A DNA stretch of 64,000 nucleotides, taken from positions 32,021-96,020 of the forward strand of contig JAGVMP010000006.1 in the NCBI GenBank assembly GCA_020053735.1. Direction: 5' to 3'. The position numbers and the translations under genes are program-made. The notes below the pieces were generated by a model. The model was not told the origin of the DNA, made no database searches, and saw only the letters and a list, made by a program, of their open reading frames with translations. This DNA is from Pseudomonadota bacterium. Lineage in GTDB: Bacteria > Pseudomonadota > Gammaproteobacteria > Burkholderiales > Methylophilaceae. Positions 39,140 through 49,914 of this stretch are shown one piece after another; the stretch's first letter is position 1; each line of letters opens with the position of its first letter.

Positions 39140-39431
39140 AATAGTGAGTTCCAAAAAATGAATTCTGCCTGTTTTTTTTAATAGTTTTTAAATGGTTAAT
39201 TAGTTGTTTAATATATATTTAAAAATAATAGTAATAATAATGTGTGCTTTTTCTGTTGATACTACTTAATTACTTAATAAAATTAGTAACTTATTTAAAT
39301 TTAAAGTTGTGATAAAGTGCCTTTATAGCTGTGCATAATTTGTGCATAAAAATAACATAGTTTTAATAATACGTCTTACGCAAATTCTATCCACAATCTA
39401 ACCAAGCTTTAATCACAAATTTTTTTAGTTT
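39140..39431. other. candidate replication origin region between dnaN and dnaA
   Basis: 292 bases with no gene, very AT-rich on the dnaN side (about 39175-39300, a possible unwinding element). DnaA-box matches: TGTGCATAA at 39330-39338 and 39341-39349 (TTATGCACA inverted, 11 bases apart), CTATCCACA at 39387-39395, and weaker TTAATCACA at 39409-39417 and TGTGATAAA at 39308-39316. The position next to dnaA fits oriC; the other side of dnaA is an alternative. Confidence 0.6.
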
Positions 39432-40835
39432 TTAGTCTCTAATTACCTGTGTTAAAAAGCCAATATCCCGCGCAATGGATTGATCGTTTAATCTTAACTG
39501 CTCTATCTCTTCGCATGCATGCATGACGGTGGTGTGATGACGGCTACCAAATGCTTCACCAATTTCTGGAAAACTATGATTGGTGAGCTCTCTTGCCAAA
39601 CTCATAGCAACCTGTCGAGGTCGAGCAAAATTACGTGAGCGTTTTTTGCTATGCATTTCACTTACTTTAATTTTGTAATAATCCGCTACCGTTTTTTGTA
39701 TGTTTTCAATGGTAATTTGGCGACCACGCACCGCGATTAAATCGCGCAGCGCTTCTTTTGCCAATGCAGTATCAATCGCATGGCCAGTAAAATTGGCCAT
39801 GGCGACAATGCGGTTAAGTGCGCCTTCTAGTTCACGTACACTAGAACGAATTTGCTTGGCCACAAAAAAAGCCACGTCTTCATGCAGGTTGATTTTTGAC
39901 TCTTCGGCTTTTTTAAGTAAAATAGCCACCCGCATTTCAAGCTCCGGTGGTTCAATCGCCACGGTAAGCCCCCAACTAAAGCGGGTACGTAAACGCTCAT
40001 CTACATCAATAATCTCTTTTGGGTACGTGTCACAGGTAATGACAATTTGTTTTTTTTCTTCAATTAAGGTGTTAAACGCATAAAAGAACTCTTCTTGAGT
40101 ACGCGTTTTTTTTGCAAAAAATTGAATATCGTCAATCAACAACAGATCAAGTGAATGATACTGCCGTTTAAATTCATCAAATGCTTTATTTTCGTAGGCT
40201 TTTACCACATCCGACACATAACGCTCTGCGTGTAAATAACGAATTTTGGCTTCGGGATCTTGTTGTTTGAGCTGGTTGCCAATCGCTTGCAATAAATGGG
40301 TTTTTCCAAGCCCCACGCCACCATAAATAAATAGTGGATTATAGGCTTGCCCTGGGTTTTCAGCGACCTGTATGGCGGCAGCACGTGCTAATTGGTTAGC
40401 GCGACCAGTTACATAATTATTAAAGTTAAAACTTGGGTTAAGGCCTGAGTTGCGCTCACCAACACGCCTGTTAGTGCTATCTTTTAAAATAGCACTGGAG
40501 GTTATTTTAGTTTCATCAAATCCATTGAGTAATGAGCTGGTATTTTTAGCGGGTTTTTGGACAACATTCTTCTGTGTAGTGGTTTTTTTTAAAGCGACTT
40601 TGTCACTAATGGCCAATTCAATTAGGGTGTTATGTGGTAATAGTTCTGCGGCTATCGTTTCAATTTTTCCTAAAAAACGATCTTTGACCCATTGTTGAAC
40701 AAATTTATTAGGCGCAAGTAGGCGTATGGCGTTATCACTTACCTCCAGCTGTAAGGGCTTGATCCAAGTATTAAATTGTTGCGCAGACAGCTCTTGTTCA
40801 AAGCGACTAAGGCAGATAGGCCAAAAGTTTTCCAT
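39432..40835 (-). CDS. dnaA: chromosomal replication initiator DnaA
   Basis: Binds DnaA boxes and opens oriC. 467 aa: N-terminal domain I (WPICLSRFEQELSAQQFNTWIKPLQ), a variable linker, the AAA+ domain (YGGVGLGKTHLLQAIGN; LLLIDDIQFFAKK) and C-terminal DNA-binding domain IV (RSRNFARPRQVAMSLARELTNHSFPEIGEAFGSRHHTTVMHA). Lies minus-strand, divergent from rpmH. Confidence 0.98.
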   Translation of the reverse strand: MENFWPICLSRFEQELSAQQFNTWIKPLQLEVSDNAIRLLAPNKFVQQWVKDRFLGKIETIAAELLPHNTLIELAISDKVALKKTTTQKNVVQKPAKNTSSLLNGFDETKITSSAILKDSTNRRVGERNSGLNPSFNFNNYVTGRANQLARAAAIQVAENPGQAYNPLFIYGGVGLGKTHLLQAIGNQLKQQDPEAKIRYLHAERYVSDVVKAYENKAFDEFKRQYHSLDLLLIDDIQFFAKKTRTQEEFFYAFNTLIEEKKQIVITCDTYPKEIIDVDERLRTRFSWGLTVAIEPPELEMRVAILLKKAEESKINLHEDVAFFVAKQIRSSVRELEGALNRIVAMANFTGHAIDTALAKEALRDLIAVRGRQITIENIQKTVADYYKIKVSEMHSKKRSRNFARPRQVAMSLARELTNHSFPEIGEAFGSRHHTTVMHACEEIEQLRLNDQSIARDIGFLTQVIRD

Positions 40836-40975
40836 CTGTTGCTGGGAACCCCTGTGTTTTTTATTATATTATTGATTATATTAAGATTTATTTTTAATCA
40901 AAACTTAATAAGCGATATTTTTAATGTTAAAATTACTCATTAACAGGCTCACTATTTTAGCCTGTTTAATCCTAC

Positions 40976-40984
40976 TTATCCACA
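40976..40984 (+). promoter_or_regulatory. consensus DnaA box in the dnaA-rpmH gap
   Basis: TTATCCACA, an exact match to the strongest DnaA box, about 140 bases upstream of dnaA. It could autoregulate dnaA or be part of a bipartite origin. Confidence 0.75.
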
Positions 40985-41028
40985 GGCAAATCCATATTTA
41001 TTTTAGTATATTTAATAGTAAATATACA

Positions 41029-41058
41029 TTGACAAAATAGGGGGTTATCGGGTTTAAT
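41029..41058 (+). promoter_or_regulatory. sigma-70 promoter of rpmH
   Basis: TTGACA at 41029-41034, an 18-base spacer and TTTAAT at 41053-41058, placing the start site about 30 bases before rpmH. Confidence 0.65.
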
Positions 41059-41094
41059 GTCGGGCTTTGCAGCATTTGCAAGTTGGAGAAATGA

Positions 41095-41229
41095 ATGAAA
41101 CGTACTTATCAACCATCTAAAACACGTCGTGCACGTACACACGGATTTTTAGTGCGCATGAAAACTAAAGGTGGCCGCGCAGTGATTGCTGCTCGTCGCG
41201 CTAAGGGTCGTGCACGCTTAGGCCTTTAA
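41095..41229 (+). CDS. rpmH: 50S ribosomal protein L34
   Basis: 44-aa basic protein, below the track threshold: [45 protein letters not shown] perfect family match. GGAGAA lies 5 bases upstream of ATG 41095. First gene of the rpmH-rnpA-yidD-yidC-mnmE operon. Confidence 0.99.
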   Translation: MKRTYQPSKTRRARTHGFLVRMKTKGGRAVIAARRAKGRARLGL

Positions 41230-41278
41230 AATTTAGGCTGAGAAGGCCTAGGTCTTAAATTAAGTGAGCACATAATTG

Positions 41279-41614
41279 GTGGAGTTTAGATTACCTAAAC
41301 AAGCCAAATTAGTAAAAACGGATGATTTTTCATCCGTTTTTAATTTGCGCAAACGTATTGCGAATAAACACTTAGTCATGCGCTATCGGCCGAGTGACAA
41401 TAAAGGCGCGCGCTTGGGTTTAATCGTGGCAAAAAAAACGGCTAAGTTAGCTGTGCAACGCAATTATATGCGTAGAGTACTTAGAGAATTGTTTAGATTA
41501 AATCAACACCAGTTGCCAGCCGTGGATTTGGTGATACAGGTGCAAAAGGTGTTTACTAAACCAGACTTTTTAGAGATAAAGCAAGCATTTGAGTCTTTGT
41601 GCAAAAAACTATGA
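41279..41614 (+). CDS. rnpA: ribonuclease P protein component
   Basis: Protein cofactor of RNase P, which matures tRNA 5' ends. About 111 aa from GTG 41279 (a TTG lies one codon before); the RNP signature region [27 protein letters not shown] is clear. Its stop overlaps the yidD ATG (ATGA). Confidence 0.96.
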   Translation: MEFRLPKQAKLVKTDDFSSVFNLRKRIANKHLVMRYRPSDNKGARLGLIVAKKTAKLAVQRNYMRRVLRELFRLNQHQLPAVDLVIQVQKVFTKPDFLEIKQAFESLCKKL

Positions 41615-41823
41615 CGATTATTTTAGTGGCATTAGTTAAAGGCTATCAACTGGCGTTGAGTCCGTTTTTTGGTCAGCAATGTCGTTTTACACCAACCTGC
41701 TCACAGTATGCGATTGATGCTTTGCAAATCCATGGTTCGGCAAAGGGGTTGTGGTTAACAGCAAAAAGAGTATTGCGCTGTCACCCATGGCATGCAGGCG
41801 GGCACGACCCAGTACCTAAATAA
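41611..41823 (+). CDS. yidD: membrane protein insertion efficiency factor YidD
   Basis: 70 aa from ATG 41611, chosen because ATGA overlaps the rnpA stop. [35 protein letters not shown] and [14 protein letters not shown] are the family signature with its conserved cysteines. Assists YidC-mediated insertion. Confidence 0.96.
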   Translation: MTIILVALVKGYQLALSPFFGQQCRFTPTCSQYAIDALQIHGSAKGLWLTAKRVLRCHPWHAGGHDPVPK

Positions 41824-41919
41824 TCAGCACCAATACAATAATATGTTTCAAATTAAAGTATTATTTAGCTAAATAATTTAAACAGAAATTTACATTAGAA
41901 ATTTATCTCAGAAGAATAT

Positions 41920-43605
41920 ATGGATACACGCCGTTTAGTTTTATTTGTCATTTTTTCATTTTCTATCATGATGTTATGGGATGCTTGGCAGCAAAAAAAT
42001 CTCCCAGTCACTTCCGTTCAACAAGGGACTACGCAGCAACAGGTAGAACAAGGCGTTCAGACTCCCCCTACAACGACAGGTAACACCACCACAGTTGATA
42101 ACGCTGCCTTTAAACTCGAGCAAGGCCAGCGCATTAAAGTAAATACGGATTTGTTTACGGCCGAAATTGACACCATGGGTGGTGATTTACGTCGCTTGAT
42201 ATTAAATAAACATCGCGCTGAAGAGGCTAAAAACGGCAATTTTGTGTTGATGGATGATGCGCAGCAGCCAATGACTTATGTTGCACAAACCGGCTTAATT
42301 GGCGCAGGCTTACCAAACCATAAGTCTTTATTTACTAGCACAGCCAGTAGTTATACTTTGGCAGATGGCGATGAAAGTCAACAAGTTCGGCTATCTTGGC
42401 AAGGCTCTGGCGAGACAAATGGTATTACAGTAGATAAGGTTTATACCTTTCATCGCGGTAGCTATTTAATTGATGTGAGTTACGAGATAGTTAACGGTGG
42501 GGCAACGCCAGTAACTACATCGGTTTACTACCAAGTTGTGCATGATAGTGAATCGAATCAAGGTTCCGCCATGATGCCTACTTTTACTGGTGGCGCTTTT
42601 TATACTGAGGCGGACAAATTTACCAAGATTAATTTTGCTGATATGGCAGAAGATAGCCTCTCTAAAACCAGCAAAGATGGTTGGATTGGATTAGTGCAAC
42701 ATTATTTTGCTAGCGCTTGGATTCCTAAGGCTGGAGAGACGCGGGAGTTTTACACCAAACAGTTATCTGATAATTTATTTTCAATTGGCGTGGTAACACC
42801 AAGCCCTAGCATTTCGCCGGGTGCAACAGTTGAGGTAGGCGCAAAATTATTTGCTGGCCCACAAACCCATGCAGATTTAAAAGCGGCCGCGCCAGGCTTG
42901 GAGTATGCAGTAGATTACGGTTGGTTAACTGTAGTAGCTGAACCTTTATTTTGGGTGCTTTCAAAAATTTACTCGTTGGTAAACAATTGGGGCATTGCGA
43001 TTATTTTACTCACTGTGTTGATAAAAGCAGCATTTTATCCACTTTCAGCGGCCAGTTATAAATCGATGGCACAGATGCGTGAGCTTGCACCGCGTTTGCA
43101 AAGTATGAAAGAAAAATTTGGCGACGATAAACAAAAAATGCAGCAAGCGATGATGGAGATGTATCGTACTGAAAAAATTAATCCGATGGGGGGCTGTTTG
43201 CCTATTCTGATTCAGATACCAGTGTTTATCGCGCTGTATTGGGTGTTGCTGGGTTCGGTTGAGTTACGCCATGCGCCATTTTTTGGCTGGATACAAGACT
43301 TATCAGCACCCGATACGCTATTCGGCACACTGCCTTGGTTGAATATGCCCATTGGTTTGCTGCCGATATTAATGGGTGCTACCATGATTATTCAAACGCA
43401 TCTGAACCCAGCGCCAACGGATCCGATTCAAGCTAAAGTGATGAAGATTATGCCCATCGTGTTTAGCATTTTCTTTTTCTTCTTTCCCGCTGGTTTGGTG
43501 CTGTATTGGTTAGTAAATAATATTTTATCTATTTGGCAACAATGGTATGTGAATAAATCGATTCATGCTGCCGCGCTTGCTAAAAAAGGCAATGCAAAAA
43601 AATAG
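41920..43605 (+). CDS. yidC: membrane protein insertase YidC
   Basis: 561 aa. N-terminal helix (RLVLFVIFSFSIMMLWDAW), large periplasmic beta domain and five-helix insertase core (NWGIAIILLTVLIKAAFYPLSAASYKSMAQMRELAPRL; PMGGCLPILIQIPVFIALYWVLL). Inserts membrane proteins, including ATP synthase subunit c, whose gene is at 51.3 kb. Confidence 0.97.
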   Translation: MDTRRLVLFVIFSFSIMMLWDAWQQKNLPVTSVQQGTTQQQVEQGVQTPPTTTGNTTTVDNAAFKLEQGQRIKVNTDLFTAEIDTMGGDLRRLILNKHRAEEAKNGNFVLMDDAQQPMTYVAQTGLIGAGLPNHKSLFTSTASSYTLADGDESQQVRLSWQGSGETNGITVDKVYTFHRGSYLIDVSYEIVNGGATPVTTSVYYQVVHDSESNQGSAMMPTFTGGAFYTEADKFTKINFADMAEDSLSKTSKDGWIGLVQHYFASAWIPKAGETREFYTKQLSDNLFSIGVVTPSPSISPGATVEVGAKLFAGPQTHADLKAAAPGLEYAVDYGWLTVVAEPLFWVLSKIYSLVNNWGIAIILLTVLIKAAFYPLSAASYKSMAQMRELAPRLQSMKEKFGDDKQKMQQAMMEMYRTEKINPMGGCLPILIQIPVFIALYWVLLGSVELRHAPFFGWIQDLSAPDTLFGTLPWLNMPIGLLPILMGATMIIQTHLNPAPTDPIQAKVMKIMPIVFSIFFFFFPAGLVLYWLVNNILSIWQQWYVNKSIHAAALAKKGNAKK

Positions 43606-43608
43606 CTT

Positions 43609-44952
43609 ATGTTAAAACCTGGTGAAACCATTGCCGCCATCGCCACTGCAAGTGGCGCGGGTGGTATCGGGGTGGTACGGGTTTCGGGCGCGTTGTGTCA
43701 GAGTATTGCCAATCAAATTCTGGGCCACTGCCCTGCTCCACGCTACGCAGCCTATTTATCTTTTTACGATAGTAACCATATACTCATCGATCGTGGCATT
43801 GCGATTTATTACCAAAATCCTCATTCATACACTGGTGAAGATGTACTGGAGCTGCAGGCGCACGGCGGCACCGCCTTAATGCAAATGTTGTTGGCGCGTT
43901 GTATTGAATTAGGCGCACGCCAAGCAGAGCCAGGTGAGTTTACCCGTCGGGCTTATTTAAATGACAAGATTGATTTAGCACAAGCCGAGGCGGTGGCAGA
44001 TGTGATTAATGCATCCACTATGGAAGCTGCGCAAAGTGCCATGCGATCCCTATTGGGCGAATTTTCAAATAGCATTAACACAGTGTTGACCAAGCTGATT
44101 GATTTGCGCATGTACGTTGAGGCGTGTTTAGATTTTCCTGAGGAAGAAATCGATTTTATTACCCAAGGCAACGTCGCTGAAAAATTAGCCAAGATTATTG
44201 CAGAATTAAAAACCGTGTTTTCTAAAGCCAAGCAAGGCAGTTTATTGCGCGAAGGGATGCAAGTGGTGTTAGTTGGTCAGCCTAATGTTGGTAAATCAAG
44301 CTTAATGAATCAATTAAGTGGCGAAGAAGTGGCTATAGTGACCCCAATCGCAGGGACAACGCGGGATGCGATTAAAAACTCTATCCAAATCAATGGGTTG
44401 CCATTGCATATCATAGATACTGCGGGCTTGCGCGACACGGACGACGAGGTGGAAAAAATTGGCATCGCTCGAACTTATCGGGCGCTAGAAAACGCGCAGG
44501 TTGCATTATTATTGGTTGATGCAGCTCATAGTATTGGAGACGACGAAAAATCGATTTTAGGCCACTTACCGCAAGAAATTGCTAAAATTTGGGTGCATAA
44601 TAAAATCGATACCACCCAAGAGACAGCCAAAAGTGTCCAACAAACCAATGAAACGCATATTTATCTTTCCGCAAAAACTGGCGATGGTATTGATTTGTTA
44701 AAGCTGCATTTATTACAACTTGTAGGTTTTGAGCAAAATGCAGAAGGTATTTTCATGGCGCGCACACGCCATTTAACTGCACTAAAGCAAGTGGATGTGC
44801 ATTTGCTGCAAGCGCAAAGTATGATGCATCAATCGGAATTAATAGCCGAAGAGCTACGTTTAGCACAAGAAGCACTCAGTAGCATTACTGGAGAATTTAC
44901 ACCAGATGATTTACTCGGTGAAATCTTTAGCAAATTTTGCATTGGAAAGTAA
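43609..44952 (+). CDS. mnmE: tRNA modification GTPase MnmE
   Basis: Works with MnmG to put a (carboxymethyl)aminomethyl group on wobble uridine 34. 447 aa: an N-terminal formyl-THF-binding domain ([21 protein letters not shown]), a GTPase domain inserted in a helical domain ([21 protein letters not shown]) and the C-terminal CIGK with the essential Cys. Starts 3 bases after yidC. mnmG is nearby at 45.6 kb. Confidence 0.98.
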   Translation: MLKPGETIAAIATASGAGGIGVVRVSGALCQSIANQILGHCPAPRYAAYLSFYDSNHILIDRGIAIYYQNPHSYTGEDVLELQAHGGTALMQMLLARCIELGARQAEPGEFTRRAYLNDKIDLAQAEAVADVINASTMEAAQSAMRSLLGEFSNSINTVLTKLIDLRMYVEACLDFPEEEIDFITQGNVAEKLAKIIAELKTVFSKAKQGSLLREGMQVVLVGQPNVGKSSLMNQLSGEEVAIVTPIAGTTRDAIKNSIQINGLPLHIIDTAGLRDTDDEVEKIGIARTYRALENAQVALLLVDAAHSIGDDEKSILGHLPQEIAKIWVHNKIDTTQETAKSVQQTNETHIYLSAKTGDGIDLLKLHLLQLVGFEQNAEGIFMARTRHLTALKQVDVHLLQAQSMMHQSELIAEELRLAQEALSSITGEFTPDDLLGEIFSKFCIGK

Positions 44953-44965
44953 AAGAGATACAAAT

Positions 44966-44993
44966 AAAAAAGGCGATAATAATATCGCCTTTT
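44966..44993. terminator. bidirectional terminator between mnmE and the DUF2853 gene
   Basis: AAAAAGGCGATA, short AATA-type loop, TATCGCCTTTT. Serves two convergent transcripts. Confidence 0.88.
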
Positions 44994-45008
44994 GCTTGAG
45001 AATAATTG

Positions 45009-45341
45009 TTATTTTTTAACAAACATTTCAAGTTTTTTGAAATGCTCGGCCAATAAGTAGTAAAAAGCTAAGCGAGATTTAAAACGATCATCCTTCATTT
45101 TTCCGCATACAGCGTCAATCGCCCCATTTAGATCTGCATCCGAATTAGTTAAAGCTAGTTTTTTCTTTAAGAAATTCGTACGTATGGTATCTTTTTCTCC
45201 ATCGTCACCGCAAGCAACATACTGAGAATCATTTTTTGAAAGCACCAAAGCATAATTTTTAGCTAAGCCATCAAGTGCAGCGGTATGTACTTTAGTGGCG
45301 TATTTTGCAGCGATTGCTTTATGTTCTTGTAAGTCAGCCAT
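45009..45341 (-). CDS. DUF2853 family protein
   Basis: 110-aa soluble helical protein. KYATKVHTAALDGLAKNYALVLSKNDSQYVACGDDGEKDTIRTNFLKKKL and the end KSRLAFYYLLAEHFKKL match the DUF2853 family. Function unknown. AGGAGA precedes the ATG. Isolated between mnmE and mnmG, on the opposite strand to both. Confidence 0.83.
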   Translation of the reverse strand: MADLQEHKAIAAKYATKVHTAALDGLAKNYALVLSKNDSQYVACGDDGEKDTIRTNFLKKKLALTNSDADLNGAIDAVCGKMKDDRFKSRLAFYYLLAEHFKKLEMFVKK

Positions 45342-45497
45342 GTATTTCTCCTAAATATTTTAAATTATTAATTAGATACTGTGCAGCAACGTTAAGCATA
45401 AAACGTTTGGATTACTTTACACTTCAGCGTATACACTACTATAGGCGTGTTTTCTCCTATTCGTCAATAGCATGCGGCTGTAAAGTTTTGCAGGGTG

Positions 45498-45513
45498 TGT
45501 TTCACGTGAAACA
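45498..45513. promoter_or_regulatory. parS site upstream of mnmG
   Basis: TGTTTCACGTGAAACA, a perfect match to the 16-bp ParB-binding palindrome, in the mnmG upstream region. Confidence 0.93.
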
Positions 45514-45627
45514 TCGGCCTAAATTTCAGTTTTAAATGACTTAAGCACGAGATTGCGTTAAACTTTCACCTCTTTGTTATTTAAGCGTTTTTTAGCTAAA
45601 ACTTGATTAAAGCGATGAATTTTAACC

Positions 45628-47550
45628 ATGAACTACCCTAGTATTTTTGATGTAATTGTAGTGGGCGGCGGCCATGCGGGTACCGAGGCTGCGTTAGCGG
45701 CTGCGCGCATGGGGCAAAAAACTTTGCTGCTAACACACAGCATCGAAACGCTTGGCCAAATGTCATGTAATCCTAGTATCGGCGGTATTGGTAAGGGCCA
45801 TTTAGTTAAAGAAATCGATGCGCTGGGCGGCGCAATGGCAGCAGCGACTGATGAAGCTGGTATTCAATTTCGCATTTTAAATTCTAGTAAAGGCCCAGCA
45901 GTGCGTGCTACACGGGCGCAGGCAGACCGTGTGCTATACAAGGCGGCTATCAGAAAGCGCTTAGAAAACCAACCGAACTTGTGGCTGTTCCAGCAAGCGG
46001 TTGATGACATTATTTTAGATGGCGAACGGGTTGCTGGTGTGGTGACGCAGATCGGCTTGCGCTTCAGTGCTAAAAGTGTGGTGCTGACCGCGGGTACGTT
46101 TTTAGGTGGTTTGATTCATGTGGGTTTGCAAAATTATGGTGCTGGCCGCGCAGGCGACCCGCCATCAATCAGTTTGGCCGCGCGATTGCGCGAGCTGAAT
46201 TTACCCGCAGGCCGTTTAAAAACTGGTACGCCGCCACGCATCGATGGCCGCTCAATTAATTATAGTGTGATGCAAGTACAGCCAGGCGATAACCCTTTGC
46301 CAGTATTTTCATTTTTAGGCAATGCAGTGCAGCATCCTGCGCAAATGCCTTGCTGGATTACGCATACCAACGAGCGCACGCATGACATTATTCGCAGCGG
46401 TTTAGACCGCTCGCCTATGTACACTGGCGTTATTGAAGGTGTTGGGCCGCGTTACTGCCCGAGTGTAGAAGATAAAATTCATCGCTTTGCAGATAAGGAA
46501 TCACATCAAATTTTTCTAGAGCCAGAAGGCTTAACAACGAATGAAATTTATCCGAATGGTATTTCTACCAGCTTGCCATTTGATATTCAGCTATCCTTGG
46601 TGCGCTCAATCAATGGCCTGGAAGGCGCATATATATTGCGCCCTGGCTATGCCATTGAATATGATTACTACGACCCGCGTGCTTTAAAAAGTAGCTTGGA
46701 AACCAAAGCCATTCAGGGTTTATTTTTTGCGGGGCAAATTAACGGGACAACAGGTTATGAAGAGGCTGCAGCACAAGGCTTGTTGGCGGGCGTAAATGCA
46801 GCGCTTTATGTGCAAGAAAAGGACAGTTGGTGCCCTGCTCGCGACGTGGCGTATTTGGGCGTATTGGTAGATGATTTAATTACTTCTGGCGTGACCGAGC
46901 CTTATCGCATGTTTACAAGTCGTGCCGAATACCGTTTACAACTAAGAGAAGATAATGCTGATATGCGCTTGACCACCAAAGGCCGTGAATTGGGTTTGGT
47001 GGATGATGCGCGCTGGGCGCATTTTAGTCGCAAACAAGAGGCAGTAGTGCGTGAGCAGGAACGTTTGAGAAAAACATTTGTACAGCCAACGCTAGAAGAT
47101 GTTTCACGTGAAACACAAGAGATAGTATTAGGCAAAGCGCTTGATCATGAGTATAGCTTGTTTGAGTTATTGCGCCGGCCAGAAGTAAGCTACGATGCGC
47201 TGCAGCGCTTGATGTCAGATGCTGAAAATTTTGCTGTGGAAACTTTGAGTGATGATGTAAAAGAACAAGTAGAAATTGCAGCTAAGTATCAGGGCTACAT
47301 CACGCGCCAACAAGAAGAGATTGCTAAACAAATAGGCAGTGAAAATGTTAAGTTGGTCGATGTCGACTATGCTGACATACATGGATTAAGCATAGAGGCG
47401 CGACAAAAGTTAATCATGCATCAACCTGAAACCATTGGCCAAGCCAGCCGCGTTTCGGGCATTACACCAGCTACCATTTCATTGTTGCTGGTGTACTTAA
47501 AGCGTAAATATAAAAAACAGGCAGGTCAGATAAACATTGAGGCGGCATGA
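45628..47550 (+). CDS. mnmG: tRNA uridine-5-carboxymethylaminomethyl modification enzyme MnmG (GidA)
   Basis: FAD-dependent partner of MnmE in wobble-uridine modification. 640 aa; the FAD motif [19 protein letters not shown] and GCNPSIGG-type [14 protein letters not shown] are present. A parS site lies inside the gene (codons for DVSRET). Its stop overlaps the rsmG start (ATGA), so mnmG-rsmG-parA-parB form one run of overlapping genes. Confidence 0.98.
   Translation: MNYPSIFDVIVVGGGHAGTEAALAAARMGQKTLLLTHSIETLGQMSCNPSIGGIGKGHLVKEIDALGGAMAAATDEAGIQFRILNSSKGPAVRATRAQADRVLYKAAIRKRLENQPNLWLFQQAVDDIILDGERVAGVVTQIGLRFSAKSVVLTAGTFLGGLIHVGLQNYGAGRAGDPPSISLAARLRELNLPAGRLKTGTPPRIDGRSINYSVMQVQPGDNPLPVFSFLGNAVQHPAQMPCWITHTNERTHDIIRSGLDRSPMYTGVIEGVGPRYCPSVEDKIHRFADKESHQIFLEPEGLTTNEIYPNGISTSLPFDIQLSLVRSINGLEGAYILRPGYAIEYDYYDPRALKSSLETKAIQGLFFAGQINGTTGYEEAAAQGLLAGVNAALYVQEKDSWCPARDVAYLGVLVDDLITSGVTEPYRMFTSRAEYRLQLREDNADMRLTTKGRELGLVDDARWAHFSRKQEAVVREQERLRKTFVQPTLEDVSRETQEIVLGKALDHEYSLFELLRRPEVSYDALQRLMSDAENFAVETLSDDVKEQVEIAAKYQGYITRQQEEIAKQIGSENVKLVDVDYADIHGLSIEARQKLIMHQPETIGQASRVSGITPATISLLLVYLKRKYKKQAGQINIEAA
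47100..47115. promoter_or_regulatory. parS site inside mnmG
   Basis: TGTTTCACGTGAAACA, a perfect 16-bp match, read in frame as GAT GTT TCA CGT GAA ACA (DVSRET). About 1.1 kb before parA. Confidence 0.93.
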
Positions 47551-48182
47551 CGCAAGCAGCGCTGTTGGCTGCAGGCATTGCAGAGATGGGGTTGGATGTT
47601 CCTGCAGAAACTCAACAGAAATTATTGGCTTATTTAGCGCTATTACAAAAGTGGAACAAAGTGTATAACCTGACAGCAGTACGCAATCCGCTTGATATGG
47701 TGACATTACATTTGTTGGACAGCCTAAGCGTACTGCCTCATGTGAAGGCTAAGAATTTGCTGGATGTGGGCAGTGGTGGTGGCTTGCCAGGTATTGTGTT
47801 GGCGATATGTTTACCAAGTTTGCAAGTGACTACAATTGATACGGTGCAGAAAAAAGCGATTTTTATGCGTCAAGTAAAAGGTGAGTTGGGGCTGGATAAT
47901 TTGCAGGTAGTGCATGCGCGAGTAGAAAGTTTCAAACCAGCAGAAAATTTTGAGGTAATAATCTCGCGCGCTTTTTCAGAGTTGGCATTGTTTGTTAAGT
48001 TAACCAAAAATTTGTTGGTAAAAAATGGCCATTGGCTAGCTATGAAAGGCCAAGTGCCGCATCATGAGTTGGATACAGTAGAGCTTGTAAGTTTAAACAT
48101 AAAAGTACAAAAAATTATTCCGCTAACGGTGGCGGGTTTAGGTGCTGAAAGACATTTGGTAGTTTTAGAGAATAATGAATGA
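47547..48182 (+). CDS. rsmG: 16S rRNA (guanine527-N7)-methyltransferase
   Basis: SAM-dependent methylation of G527 in 16S rRNA. 211 aa; [41 protein letters not shown] (SAM motif) and [12 protein letters not shown] are typical. Overlaps mnmG and parA by ATGA junctions. Confidence 0.97.
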   Translation: MTQAALLAAGIAEMGLDVPAETQQKLLAYLALLQKWNKVYNLTAVRNPLDMVTLHLLDSLSVLPHVKAKNLLDVGSGGGLPGIVLAICLPSLQVTTIDTVQKKAIFMRQVKGELGLDNLQVVHARVESFKPAENFEVIISRAFSELALFVKLTKNLLVKNGHWLAMKGQVPHHELDTVELVSLNIKVQKIIPLTVAGLGAERHLVVLENNE

Positions 48183-48964
48183 AAATACTAGCAATTACTA
48201 ACCAAAAAGGCGGCGTGGGCAAAACGACCACTTGCGTCAATTTAGCTGCAAGTTTAGCCGCTAATTATAAAAAAGTGCTGTTGGTAGACTTGGATCCACA
48301 AGGCAATGCCAGCACAGGTAGTGGCGTAGACAAGGCGCACTTAAAACATAGTATTTATCATGTGCTGATCGGCAAAAAAACGTTGAACGAAGTGATTGTA
48401 AGTAGTGAAAAAGGCGGCTATCACGTGGCGCCATCTAACCGAGAGTTGGCGGGCGCCGAGGTGGAGTTGGTGAATGAGTTGGCACGCGAGACGCGCTTAA
48501 AACAGGCACTAAATAATCTGGAGCAAAAATATGACTACATATTGCTTGATTGCCCCCCTGCCCTCAATTTGGTGACGGTGAATGCGCTCACCGCAGCCGA
48601 CAGCGTGATGATTCCGATGCAGTGCGAATATTATGCGCTGGAAGGCTTATCTGATTTAGTCAATACCATCAAAAAAGTGCGTGTTAATTTAAACGCCAAG
48701 TTGGAAATAGAAGGTTTACTGCGCACTATGTTTGATAATCGCAATATGCTTGCACAACAAGTATCGGCGCAGTTGGTTAGTCATTTTGGCGATAAAGTTT
48801 ATAAAACCGTCATTCCGCGCAATATACGTTTGGCAGAGGCGCCTAGCTATGGCCTACCCGCGCTTATTTACGATAAGGCATCGCGTGGTGCACAGTCTTA
48901 TTTAGAGTTAGCAAAAGAAATAATACTTATAAATCAGATAGTTAAGGATAATAAGCATGGTTAA
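48179..48964 (+). CDS. parA: chromosome-partitioning ATPase ParA (Soj)
   Basis: 261 aa. Walker-type motif NQKGGVGKTTTCVNLAAS, LLVDLDPQGNASTG and LLDCPPAL. No N-terminal helix-turn-helix, so it is the chromosomal type. Forms a gradient on DNA that moves ParB-parS complexes. Overlaps parB by 8 bases. Confidence 0.97.
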   Translation: MKILAITNQKGGVGKTTTCVNLAASLAANYKKVLLVDLDPQGNASTGSGVDKAHLKHSIYHVLIGKKTLNEVIVSSEKGGYHVAPSNRELAGAEVELVNELARETRLKQALNNLEQKYDYILLDCPPALNLVTVNALTAADSVMIPMQCEYYALEGLSDLVNTIKKVRVNLNAKLEIEGLLRTMFDNRNMLAQQVSAQLVSHFGDKVYKTVIPRNIRLAEAPSYGLPALIYDKASRGAQSYLELAKEIILINQIVKDNKHG

Positions 48965-49808
48965 ACCAAAAGGTTTGGGGCGAGGCTTAGATGCATTATT
49001 GGCAAACGACGAAGAGGCGGTTGATGTAGAAGGTGCACAGCGCATGCTCAACGTGACACAGTTGCAGCCAGGCAAATACCAGCCGCGAAGCTACATGGAT
49101 GACGCCGCTTTGCAAACGCTTGCGGATTCGATAAAAAACCAAGGTATTATGCAGCCTATTTTGGTGCGTGAAGTTGGCGTAGATAAATTTGAAATTATCG
49201 CGGGCGAGCGTCGTTGGCGCGCCAGCCAAATTGCTGGTCTGTCGCAAGTGCCAGTACTGGTACGCGAAATTGCAGATGACTCTGCGCTGGCAATGGCCTT
49301 AATTGAGAATATTCAGCGCGAAAATTTAAATCCACTAGAAGAAGCGCAAGGCATTAAACGCTTAATCGATGAGTTTGCCATGACGCATGAAAAAGCTGCT
49401 GACGCGGTGGGTCGTTCGCGCACAGCAGTTTCGAATATATTGCGTTTGCTCACTTTAACGCATGCCGTGCAAGATTTGCTGATGCACAATAAATTAGATA
49501 TGGGCCATGCCCGTGCCCTGATTGGTTTGGATGCAGCTCAGCAAATTATGTTGGCTAATAAAGTTGTGCAACAACAGTTGTCAGTGCGCGATGTAGAAAA
49601 TTTAGTTAAAAAATTGGGTGCAGAAGCACAGGCAAAGCCACACAAAACCAGTGTCAATCGTGACGTTTTAGCTTTACAAAACAACCTAAGTGAAAAAATT
49701 GGTGCAAGCGTGAGTATTTCTGCAAATGCAAACGGCTCGGGTACGCTAAAAATTAATTATGCTAACTTAGACCAGCTTGATGAGATTATTAAAAAAATAT
49801 CCCGCTAA
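48957..49808 (+). CDS. parB: chromosome-partitioning protein ParB (Spo0J)
   Basis: 283 aa. N-terminal GLGRGLDALL, ParB/sulfiredoxin CTPase domain (GERRWRASQIAGL, ENIQRENLNPLEEA), the helix-turn-helix (DAVGRSRTAVSNILRLL) and a C-terminal dimerisation domain. Loads at the three parS sites listed here and spreads using CTP. Confidence 0.97.
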   Translation: MVKPKGLGRGLDALLANDEEAVDVEGAQRMLNVTQLQPGKYQPRSYMDDAALQTLADSIKNQGIMQPILVREVGVDKFEIIAGERRWRASQIAGLSQVPVLVREIADDSALAMALIENIQRENLNPLEEAQGIKRLIDEFAMTHEKAADAVGRSRTAVSNILRLLTLTHAVQDLLMHNKLDMGHARALIGLDAAQQIMLANKVVQQQLSVRDVENLVKKLGAEAQAKPHKTSVNRDVLALQNNLSEKIGASVSISANANGSGTLKINYANLDQLDEIIKKISR

Positions 49809-49914
49809 GTGCTTATTGGGCTTGACTAAAATTACGTAATAATTCAAAATCGCGGGCTCTGCTAATAAGCCAAATTTTAAAGAGTACTGCATCTTTAAAA
49901 ACATAATAATTGTG

